From: Prauserella_A oleivorans
Lineage (GTDB): Bacteria > Actinomycetota > Actinomycetes > Mycobacteriales > Pseudonocardiaceae
DNA: 64,000 nucleotides
Reading direction: 5' to 3'
NCBI RefSeq assembly: GCF_042685745.1
Contig: NZ_JBHUNT010000001.1
Coordinates: 5,022,001 to 5,086,000 of the forward strand
The translations under genes were made by a program, and so were the position numbers. The notes under the pieces were generated by a model that worked only from the letters and a program-made list of their open reading frames with translations, was not told where the DNA came from and did no database searches. Shown piece after piece: positions 58,400 through 64,000 of the stretch (positions are counted from its first letter, which is position 1; every line of letters begins with the position of its first letter).

Positions 58400-60426
58400 G
58401 CGTGGAGCGCTACCAGCCGCGCGAGGTGGAGCGCACCGTGCTGGACGCCGAGGTGGTGCCCACGCCACCGGCTCGCCGGGTGGTCCAGGCCACCGCCCGC
58501 CTCGTCCGGGACGAGCGGACCCGGAAGGCTGGCAAGGGCCTGGCGCGGCACCTGCTGTACATACCGGCCGGGGTCGGGGTGGTGGCGCGCCGCTGGTGGG
58601 ATGCGCACTCGGTGTCCCGCTACGAGCGGCAGATGCGTGCCGCCGAAGCCGCTGGCGACCAGGAGGCGTTGCGGTACTGGCTGGAGGCCGAGACCGGGGA
58701 GAAGCAGCGGCGGCACGTCCGGGTCATGGACTGGGTACAGGCGCCGATCCACCTGGCGAAGGCCGCCGGCATGATCCTGCTCGCCGTCGCCGGGCTGCTG
58801 TTGGCGCTCGGCGCGGTGCTGGCGGTGGCATCGAAGGATGCGACGCTGCTGGTCGAGCCGATCGGCGCCGCCATTGACGCCGTGGTGTGGAGCTGGTGGT
58901 TCGCCACCGCGTACGGGACGGTGCTGGTGACCGGTGTCATCGCGTTGGCGACGCTCTACTTGTGGGACCAGGGCCGCCGCTACTCGTCGTGGCGGCCGTC
59001 GTGGACGCGCACCAGCGACGACGCCGTGGAGGATGTGGCGATCGACGAGAGCACCATCGCCCGGGCATTGGACGCGCTGCGTATCCCGCAGATCTCCAGC
59101 CACCTCAAGCAGGGGTTGCCGCTGCAGTTCCTCGTCCCCGCCCGAGTCGATGGGCGAGGAACACATGCTGTGGTGCGCCTCCCCGCTGGGGTTACGGCCG
59201 AGCGGATCGCGCGACGCCGGGCCGACCTCGCCACTGGTCTGCACCGGCTCGCCAAAGAGGTATGGCCCACCACCGGCGCCGAAGCCGGGATTCTGGACCT
59301 GTGGGTCGCCGACAAGGGCGCACTGGAATCCGGGGCCGGGCCGTATCCGCTGCTCGACGGGGCCGAGGTGGACGTGTTCAAGGGCGTGCCGTTCGGCCGC
59401 ACGCTGCGCGGGGAGCCCATCGTCGCCCCGCTCATGGAGCGCAACACCATCACCGGCGGCATGCCCGGACAGGGCAAGTCGTCGGCGGCCCGGGTCATCA
59501 TGGCCGGCGCCGCGCTGGACCCCACCGTCGAGCTGCGCATCTGGATCCCGGACGCCAACTTCGACTTTGAGGCGTTCCGCCCGCGCTGCTCCCGCTACGT
59601 GATGGGCGCTGAGGACGAACGCATCGCCGAGATCCTCGCCGACCTGCAGGCGCTGCACGCCGAGGTCCAGCGCCGGGGCGAGCTGCTCATCCGGCACGGC
59701 GAGCCCGCGGTCACCCGCAAACTGGCCTCGAAGGGCATCGGCCTGCACCCGCTGGTGTGCCTACTCGAGGAGGCACACGTCGCGATCCAGCACCGGGCGC
59801 ACGGCAAGGAGATCTCCCAGCTGCTCGTGGACATCGTGCGACTCGGCCGCAAGCGCGGCATCCACATGCTGGTCTCCACCCAGGCCCCGACCAAGGACTC
59901 GATGCCCCGCGACGTGACCCGCAACTGCTCCAACGGCATCGCGTTCGCGGTCGGTGACCACGTGGCCAATGACGCGCTGCTCGGCCAGGGCGCCTACGCC
60001 GCCGGCCACCGGGCAACCGAGCTGATCCCCGGAACCGACCGCGGCACGGCCGTCGTGAAGGGCTTCACCGGCGAGCGCTCGGACATCGTGCAGGTCTACT
60101 TCCTCGACGTGTCCAAGGGCAACGACGAGGTGTCACCGATCATCGCTCGGGCCGTCGAGGCGATGCGGGCACCCACCGAGGCCGAGGCCGGCGAGCTGCC
60201 GACCCTGCTCGACGACATCGCCGAGGTCATGGTCGACGAGGTGGAGAAGGCCGCCCAGGTCGCCGCCCGGCTCCGGGACCGGCCCGGCTACTCCGAGCGG
60301 TTCACCGGCTCCTTGCTCGTCGACCGGCTGCACCGGGAGCACGGCATCCCCGTGCGCCGCCTCAAGGGCAACATCGTCGTCCGCCTCGCGGATATCCACG
60401 CCGCGCAAGGAGGCAACGACACGTGA
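58396..60426 (+). CDS. FtsK/SpoIIIE-type DNA translocase (TraB-like)
   Basis: 676 residues. Two membrane helices at about 120-145 and 163-190, then a motor domain with Walker A GMPGQGKSSAAR (about residue 351) and Walker B PLVCLLEEAHVA; GLRRGIHM-like RLGRKRGIHMLVSTQAPT is a RecA/FtsK core segment. The C-terminus (RLHREHGIPVRRLKGNIVVRLADI) resembles the gamma winged-helix that reads DNA. TraB-type proteins move double-stranded plasmid DNA between mycelia as a hexamer and recognise 8-bp repeats. The gene overlaps the DUF2637 stop by four bases. Confidence 0.88.
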   Translation: MSVERYQPREVERTVLDAEVVPTPPARRVVQATARLVRDERTRKAGKGLARHLLYIPAGVGVVARRWWDAHSVSRYERQMRAAEAAGDQEALRYWLEAETGEKQRRHVRVMDWVQAPIHLAKAAGMILLAVAGLLLALGAVLAVASKDATLLVEPIGAAIDAVVWSWWFATAYGTVLVTGVIALATLYLWDQGRRYSSWRPSWTRTSDDAVEDVAIDESTIARALDALRIPQISSHLKQGLPLQFLVPARVDGRGTHAVVRLPAGVTAERIARRRADLATGLHRLAKEVWPTTGAEAGILDLWVADKGALESGAGPYPLLDGAEVDVFKGVPFGRTLRGEPIVAPLMERNTITGGMPGQGKSSAARVIMAGAALDPTVELRIWIPDANFDFEAFRPRCSRYVMGAEDERIAEILADLQALHAEVQRRGELLIRHGEPAVTRKLASKGIGLHPLVCLLEEAHVAIQHRAHGKEISQLLVDIVRLGRKRGIHMLVSTQAPTKDSMPRDVTRNCSNGIAFAVGDHVANDALLGQGAYAAGHRATELIPGTDRGTAVVKGFTGERSDIVQVYFLDVSKGNDEVSPIIARAVEAMRAPTEAEAGELPTLLDDIAEVMVDEVEKAAQVAARLRDRPGYSERFTGSLLVDRLHREHGIPVRRLKGNIVVRLADIHAAQGGNDT

Positions 60427-60592
60427 TCCGGTGCCTCGGCGGGCGGTCGACTCACCCCGCCCGCCGAGGCACCCCCGCCAGGTTTCCGCACGTCAACCGA
60501 GGTGGCTGAACAGGGTGACCGGCGGGGTGGAGATCCACCCCGCCCGGCGCCACCCACCCCAACGGCCACCCCCGTCACCCCTGGGAGGAAAC

Positions 60593-60790
60593 ATGACCGA
60601 TCTCGTTGCCGCGGTGCTCGTCGCCGCCTTGATCTACGGCACCTCGCTGGCCATCTGGCCCTATACGGCGTGTGGCCGCTGCTCCGGCGCCGGCAAGCGA
60701 CGCTCACCGTCCGGCAAGGCATGGCGGCCCTGCCCACGCTGCGGCGGCACCGGCCGCAAGGAACGCCTCGGCAGGCGCCTACTGAGGTGA
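60593..60790 (+). CDS. Small membrane protein with paired CxxCxGxG motifs
   Basis: 65 residues from the ATG at 60593, four bases after GGGAGGA. One N-terminal membrane helix (LVAAVLVAALIYGTSLAIW) then CGRCSGAGK and CPRCGGTGR, two DnaJ-type zinc-finger half-sites. Similar small proteins are common in AICEs and actinomycete plasmids. It is the last rightward gene before a pair of terminators. Confidence 0.8.
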   Translation: MTDLVAAVLVAALIYGTSLAIWPYTACGRCSGAGKRRSPSGKAWRPCPRCGGTGRKERLGRRLLR

Positions 60791-60809
60791 CCACAGCGGC
60801 GAGAACAAC

Positions 60810-60844
60810 GAACCCTCCGCCCCGACACACGCGGCGGAGGGTTC
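60810..60844 (+). terminator. Terminator of the rightward element operon
   Basis: Perfect 12-bp inverted repeat, arms 60810-60821 and 60833-60844, 20 bases after the stop at 60790. Confidence 0.8.
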
Positions 60845-60934
60845 CTCGCGTCTACGGCCTGTTCAGCCCCGGATTGTCGCTACAGGCCGGTAGAGTGATC
60901 CTCGGATGTAGTCGATGCCTGCTCCGTAGCGCAC

Positions 60935-60965
60935 AGAAGGCCCCCGGCATTGCCGGGGGCCTTCT
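60935..60965. terminator. Second, bidirectional terminator
   Basis: Perfect 15-bp inverted repeat, arms 60935-60949 and 60951-60965, closing directly on itself. It lies 13 bases after the stop of the leftward gene at 60979 and serves that strand too. Confidence 0.8.
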
Positions 60966-60978
60966 TGCTGCCTGGGAC

Positions 60979-61335
60979 TTACCCGCCCGTCTTCGCGCGC
61001 CGAGCGCGTTCCAGCGACGACACCGCCGCAGGCTGGTGTACACCACGCAGCTGCCGCCGCTGCGGCCGCCGGCCATGCTCGTCCGGTAGTCGCAGCGCCG
61101 CCACCAGGCGGGCCAGCAACGCCGACTGCTGTCGCACCTCCACCAGCACCGGGTGCGTCTTTCCGTCCAGCACCGGCGGCACCTCCGCAGCCATCCGCTC
61201 GAGCAACTCCACCCGATCCGCCGTGCGACAGGCAGACAACGCGACCTCGCGGCGAGGATCACGCTCGTCGGCAAGCTCCGTGTCCTGCTCGAGCAGCGAC
61301 GCCCACAGGCGCCGGCCCCGTTCCTGTAGTTCCAT
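60979..61335 (-). CDS. Element protein resembling phage small-terminase-like proteins
   Basis: 118 residues from the ATG at 61335 with GGAAGGAAG upstream. Text such as LQERGRRLWASLLEQ, CRTADRVELLERMAAE and the ending VRQQSALLARLVAALRLPDE-HGRRPQRR is shared with proteins in actinophages and AICEs, some of them annotated as terminase small subunits; I recall this only in outline. No large terminase or capsid gene is visible, so a packaging role is doubtful. It is the last gene of the leftward set. Confidence 0.6.
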   Translation of the reverse strand: MELQERGRRLWASLLEQDTELADERDPRREVALSACRTADRVELLERMAAEVPPVLDGKTHPVLVEVRQQSALLARLVAALRLPDEHGRRPQRRQLRGVHQPAAVSSLERARRAKTGG

Positions 61336-61439
61336 CGTGCTTCCTTCCTCGCGCGCGCGGGATGCGTTCAGGTGCCTGGACTGCGAGGCACCTCCCCGGC
61401 GGTCCCTGTGCCCGGCGGGGCGGGGGTCACCCCCCACCC

Positions 61440-62321
61440 CTAGCGCACGGTGCGCCACTGCCGCCGGTCGAGGCTGCGCCGCTGGTGTTCGCTGAGCGCA
61501 TCCTCGCGCTTGACCTTGCTCGCGGTGCTGATGCGTTCGATGCGCTGCTGTGCCTCATCGACGGTTGCTGCGAGGGACAGGCTGCAGCCGGTGTAGCGGC
61601 CGCGGACTACCTCGAGCAGGGCGAGTCGGGGGTCGGTGTTGTAGTCGTCGACCAGGCGGCCAACGGCCTTGAGTAGCTCGAGCTCGTCGGGGTTGTTGAG
61701 GTAGCCGGTGGTGAGGCCATCGGTGATGTAGGGACCGCAGACGGGCACGTCGACGACGGCGACGCATTGGCTGCCGCTGCGGGTGGTGCCGTCCTGGCGG
61801 AGGTGGACGGGGACGACGGCACCGATGCGCTGGATGGTGTCGAGGGCCTGGCGCGCCTGGTGGTAGGCCGACCCGGCGTTGCTGTCGAGCACGGCCTGGG
61901 GGTCGAGCGCGGCGGCTCCCTCGGGGAGTTCGGCTCCGGCCTTGGCGAGGGTGTCGGTGGCCTGGGTGAACACGGGGGCGAGGCGTTCGAGCACATCGGG
62001 GAGCGCGGCGAGAACGGCGCTGCTGCGACGGCGCTCGAGCAGGGTCCGCAGGCCGTTGCCGTTGGCGGCGCGGAGGGCCTCGCCTCGTGCTTTCTCGGTG
62101 GCGAGGGTGTCGAGCAGCGCGGGCAGCTCGTTGGGCTCGGCATCGGCGAGGCTGCGGGCGATCTCGGTATCGGTGAGCGGTTCGGGAAGGTCGCGGAGGG
62201 TGTCGAGCAGCTTCTCGAATTCGGCGAGCTCGGGCGGCAGGTGCCGATGCTTCTCGGGCAGCAGCGTGAGCGCGGCCTTGATGGCGGGGAGCTTGCCGGC
62301 GGGCGGGAGTGTGATCTGCAT
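61440..62321 (-). CDS. Unknown element protein (293 aa), helical
   Basis: 293 residues from the ATG at 62321; the start overlaps the previous stop by one base (TAATG) and GGAG lies eight bases upstream. The first 160 residues are helical with Leu/Ala/Glu periodicity (ALTLLPEKHRHLPPELAEFEKLLDTL); the second half has beta-like text (VVPVHLRQDGTTRSGSQCVAVVDVPVCGPYITDG). No family recognised. Probably part of the element's replication or transfer accessory set. Confidence 0.7.
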   Translation of the reverse strand: MQITLPPAGKLPAIKAALTLLPEKHRHLPPELAEFEKLLDTLRDLPEPLTDTEIARSLADAEPNELPALLDTLATEKARGEALRAANGNGLRTLLERRRSSAVLAALPDVLERLAPVFTQATDTLAKAGAELPEGAAALDPQAVLDSNAGSAYHQARQALDTIQRIGAVVPVHLRQDGTTRSGSQCVAVVDVPVCGPYITDGLTTGYLNNPDELELLKAVGRLVDDYNTDPRLALLEVVRGRYTGCSLSLAATVDEAQQRIERISTASKVKREDALSEHQRRSLDRRQWRTVR

Positions 62322-62542
62322 TAGAGGGTCTCCTGGTTCTGTTCGAGTTGGGCGAACGCCTCGTCGAAGGCGGCCGCTACCTGGTGGGCCTTGTCTCGCT
62401 TTTCGAGCTGGGCGAGCTTGACGCGGTGTTCGCGTTCGAGGCGTTCCCACTCGATTTGCTGGGCGCGAGCGTCGAAGAGCGGTTGGAACTCGGCGGCGAG
62501 GTCGTTGAGGGTGTTGCCGCGGAGCGGCGTGGGGTCGGTCAC
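62321..62542 (-). CDS. Small coiled-coil element protein
   Basis: 73 residues from the GTG at 62542 with AGGAGG seven bases upstream. Nearly all charged helix: WERLEREHRVKLAQLEKRDKA and FDEAFAQLEQNQETL. Overlaps both neighbours (GTGA upstream, TAATG downstream), so it is translated in a chain. Confidence 0.7.
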   Translation of the reverse strand: MTDPTPLRGNTLNDLAAEFQPLFDARAQQIEWERLEREHRVKLAQLEKRDKAHQVAAAFDEAFAQLEQNQETL

Positions 62543-62649
62543 TGGTCGTCCTCCTGGGTTGAGGTTTTGCGGAGTGTGGCGGCGACGAGGCCGCAGCACG
62601 CGGCGGCGAGTGCGAGGGTGGCGAGGTTGAGCAGGGTCACGAGGGTCAC
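62539..62649 (-). CDS. 36-residue single-helix membrane protein
   Basis: Starts at the GTG at 62649, seven bases after GGAGG, and stops inside the next start. One membrane helix (LLNLATLALAAACCGLVAAT) and a short charged tail (KTSTQEDDQ). Too short for family assignment, but the coupled start and stop and good ribosome binding site support it as a gene. Confidence 0.65.
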   Translation of the reverse strand: MTLVTLLNLATLALAAACCGLVAATLRKTSTQEDDQ

Positions 62650-62653
62650 GGGT

Positions 62654-62872
62654 TCACCTCCCCCCGGGGAAGAGGCTGTCGAGGCCGATCTCGACGGCGC
62701 TGGCGAGGAGGCCGGCGCAGTCGACGGCGTGGGCGACGAACGGCTCCACGGTGCCGTGCTCGACGAGGAGCGCGGGGCCACCTCCGCAAGATGCGCAACG
62801 CTCGAGGTCGCGGAGCTCTGCGGTGATGGCCGCGACTTCCTCCTCGTCGGTGATGGCGAACGGACCGGTCAT
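62654..62872 (-). CDS. Small acidic element protein
   Basis: 72 residues from the ATG at 62872. Acidic helical start (FAITDEEEVAAITAELRDLE) with CASCGG and a His/Cys-containing end (HAVDCAGLLASAVEIGLD). The start overlaps the preceding stop by four bases; the stop lies four bases before the next start. Possible zinc binding; no function known. Confidence 0.65.
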   Translation of the reverse strand: MTGPFAITDEEEVAAITAELRDLERCASCGGGPALLVEHGTVEPFVAHAVDCAGLLASAVEIGLDSLFPGGR

Positions 62873-63069
62873 GCGGGCTTCCTTTCGGACAGTTCTGACA
62901 CGGGTCCGTAGACACCGCGCCTGAGCTTGCTGATGACGGCGTGGGGTTCGCCTGCGCAGCGTCCGCACGTCACGAGCGGGTCGGCCCCGTCCTCGGGCGG
63001 GTAGATCAGCACGGCCGTGTGGCAGTACCGGCAGGGCCGGTACTCGGTGCCGTTCGCGGGCAGGGTCAC
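62869..63069 (-). CDS. Small zinc-ribbon element protein
   Basis: 66 residues from the GTG at 63069, four bases after AGGAGG. CxxC pairs in CRYCHTAVLIYPPEDG and LVTCGRCAGEPH form a classical zinc ribbon. An identical ribosome binding site and GTG stand 168 bases further upstream at 63238 and are in frame, so a 122-residue form is also possible; its extra part (AKKANLRTNPLTCTNARGL) is encoded by the repeat tract. Confidence 0.7.
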   Translation of the reverse strand: MTLPANGTEYRPCRYCHTAVLIYPPEDGADPLVTCGRCAGEPHAVISKLRRGVYGPVSELSERKPA

Positions 63070-63247
63070 TGGTCCTCCTACTGGGTCTGCGAAATAAGCG
63101 AAGTTGCGAACTATGGGCTTGACCTGCGGAAACGTCGGGGACTTAATTCGGCGAACTGCGAACTTGCGAACTAAGCCGCGCGCGTTTGTGCAGGTCAGCG
63201 GGTTAGTTCGCAAGTTCGCTTTTTTCGCCAGGGTCACTGGTCCTCCT
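63061..63247. repeat. 19-bp direct repeat carrying a ribosome binding site and start codon
   Basis: 63061-63079 and 63229-63247 are identical over 19 bp; on the minus strand the copy reads AGGAGGACCAGTGACCCTG. The copies are 168 bp apart and bracket the first repeat family. Confidence 0.9.
63098..63219. repeat. Iteron-like 16-mer family
   Basis: GCGAACTTGCGAACTA at 63158-63173, inverted at 63204-63219, and with one mismatch at 63098-63113. The 17-bp arms 63158-63174 and 63203-63219 are perfect inverted repeats. Confidence 0.85.
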
Positions 63248-63258
63248 GTTCTGTGGCG

Positions 63259-63424
63259 TGTTCCCCGTTCCCCACACCGGGGGTGGGGAACATGGGAACG
63301 CTGTTCCCGCCGGTTGTTCCCTGTTCCCCGGGAACACCTCGGGAACGTTGGGAACACGGCGAAGGGAGCGCCGAAGGGAGCGAAGGGAGCGGGTGCTCTG
63401 CCCTTGCGCTCTTCGCTCCCTTCG
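63259..63424. repeat. GTTCCC/GGGAAC cluster and CGAAGGGAGCG repeats
   Basis: About ten copies of GGGAAC or its complement within 63259-63356, then CGAAGGGAGCG near 63360, 63372 and 63381, with the inverted copy CGCTCCCTTCG at 63414-63424. No gene with recognisable coding character overlaps the tract. Confidence 0.8.
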
Positions 63425-63440
63425 TGCGCTCTTCGGTGTG

Positions 63441-63590
63441 CAGTCGGCTCAGTTGGCTCAGGCAGTGAGCCTTGAGCCAACTGGACTGACTGGGCTGGCA
63501 TCGCGGACCATTTCCGCAGGTCACACCCAGTCGGCTCAGTCGGCTCAGTCGGCTCAACCCGACAGGCAGTGAGCCCACTGCGCTGACTGC
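63441..63590. repeat. GTCGGCTCA tandem repeats
   Basis: Three exact 9-bp tandem copies of GTCGGCTCA at 63530-63556, further copies or variants at 63443-63460, and GGCAGTGAGCC at 63461-63471 and 63565-63575. The tract ends 12 bases or so before the stop of the Rep-type gene. Confidence 0.8.
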
Positions 63591-63601
63591 CGGAACGCCA
63601 C

Positions 63602-64000
63602 TCATGCCGACCCCCCGGGGTCGACTGTCCATACGGTCGTTCGGGGGAAACCGACTGACTCGTGACGAACCCTCGCCTTGTCCTTCGCGCGCTTGATCGT
63701 GGCTTCGCTGAACCCTGCGGCGCGGCCTGCCTTGAAGATGTCCTTCCGGGACGCCGAACCGCCTTGCTCGACGAGGTAGTCCTGTAGCCACGCGGCCGCC
63801 TCGTCACGCTCCGTGCGGTCGATTGGCGCCGCGGATTCCTGATCGAGCAGGTCGCGAATGTGGGTGTCGACCTCACCGAGCGGCACGAACCGGCCCACGT
63901 CGGTGGGGCCGTCCGGGGTGTCGACAAGCGCGGGTTCCACCCGGTAACGGATGCTCGGCAATCCCTGCGGAGCGATGTTGGTCTTGATCAGCGACATCAC
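63602..64000 (-). CDS. C-terminal part of a Rep-type AAA ATPase/helicase (5' end outside window)
   Basis: 133 codons, open to the window end, so the start lies to the right. The text (SLIKTNIAPQGLPSIRYRVE, GRFVPLGEVDTHIRDLL, then ERDEAAAWLQDYLVEQGGSA-SRKDIFKAGRAAGFSEATIKRAKDKA) is the usual C-terminus of RepA-like AAA ATPases of actinomycete elements: the end of the ATPase core followed by a winged-helix domain. The ATPase motifs themselves are outside the window, so the call rests on the C-terminus and context. It would drive replication of the excised element. Confidence 0.65.
   Translation of the reverse strand: MMSLIKTNIAPQGLPSIRYRVEPALVDTPDGPTDVGRFVPLGEVDTHIRDLLDQESAAPIDRTERDEAAAWLQDYLVEQGGSASRKDIFKAGRAAGFSEATIKRAKDKARVRHESVGFPRTTVWTVDPGGSA

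Larger units (their letters stand above)
57140..64000. mobile_element. Left part of an integrative (AICE-type) element in tRNA-Val
   Basis: Begins at the tRNA-Val 3'-half copy. It carries a DUF2637 protein, an FtsK/SpoIIIE-type translocase like TraB of actinomycete integrative conjugative elements, small CxxC and coiled-coil proteins, a repeat-rich tract and the end of a Rep-type AAA ATPase gene. No integrase or excisionase is seen, so they should lie near the other end with the intact tRNA. The element is at least 6.9 kb. Confidence 0.75.

Noticed and set aside
63234..63791. Open frame across the repeat tract next to rep
   Set aside because: The product is Ser/Leu/Arg low-complexity text produced by the DNA repeats and overlaps the Rep-type gene in another frame.

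Overview
The window is high-GC actinobacterial chromosome. Gene order and protein types point to the Pseudonocardiaceae (an Amycolatopsis-, Prauserella- or Saccharomonospora-like genome); the family assignment is inference. Evidence: frequent GTG starts, four-base start/stop overlaps, a bcc-aa3 cytochrome branch with a PDWY-type cytochrome b, actinobacterial families (DUF3043, CtaF, AdoK, DUF4383) and an integrative element of the actinomycete type. Much of positions 1-44,800 follows the gene order known from Mycobacterium tuberculosis Rv2191-Rv2218: exonuclease, trpD, ctaE-qcrCAB, ctaF-ctaC, asnB, adoK, erpA, DUF3043, cobT, ilvE, pepA, dlaT, the TIGR01777 epimerase, lipB and lipA.

Region by region. 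1-14,957: respiration (qcrCAB, ctaE, ctaF, ctaC), trpD, asnB, adenosine kinase, ErpA-type Fe-S carrier and DUF3043, with an extra berberine-bridge-type FAD oxidase. 15,029-25,695: an accessory block lying between the DUF3043 gene and cobT, which are close neighbours in M. tuberculosis. It holds an aldo/keto reductase and a polyol-type module: a full glucitol-family PTS (IIC, IIBC, IIA, GutM), a dedicated HPr, a SorC-type regulator, a SAF-domain homoserine-dehydrogenase-like oxidoreductase, 2-oxoacid/acetoin dehydrogenase E1alpha, E1beta and E2, an IspD-like cytidylyltransferase and a zinc-ribbon protein. Three matching palindromic sites stand before its two leftward operons. This combination is the best candidate here for an undescribed pathway.

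25,705-44,776: cobT, ilvE, DUF402, pepA, a SUKH-domain gene, phoD, lpd, the two-lipoyl-domain E2 (dlaT/sucB), lipB, lipA and smaller genes. Lpd, E2, LipB and LipA belong to one lipoate-dependent dehydrogenase system. A frameshifted LLM-class oxidoreductase lies at 40,455-41,389. 44,903-57,127: dedA, a decayed cluster of WXG/type VII-secretion-type genes, a sirtuin, a DHA2 exporter, dnaE, a PP2C phosphatase, a 2H phosphoesterase, a sulfite-oxidase-type enzyme and a zinc metallopeptidase.

57,140-64,000: the left part of an integrative element. It starts at a 3'-half copy of tRNA-Val(TAC), the expected attachment-site remnant, and carries a DUF2637 membrane protein, an FtsK/TraB-type translocase, a string of small leftward genes and the 3' end of a Rep-type AAA ATPase gene. 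Two stretches stand out: three large palindromes inside the DUF2637 gene, and a 530-bp gene-free tract built from four short-repeat families next to rep, a candidate replication origin. The right end of the element, with integrase and intact tRNA expected there, lies beyond the window.

A second genome-level signal is a 21-bp-period repeat anchored on GACACGG/CCGTGTC. It occurs in two intergenic places (26,781-27,016 and 45,575-45,659) and, with the same period and anchor, inside the E2 linker coding sequence at 17,962-18,066.
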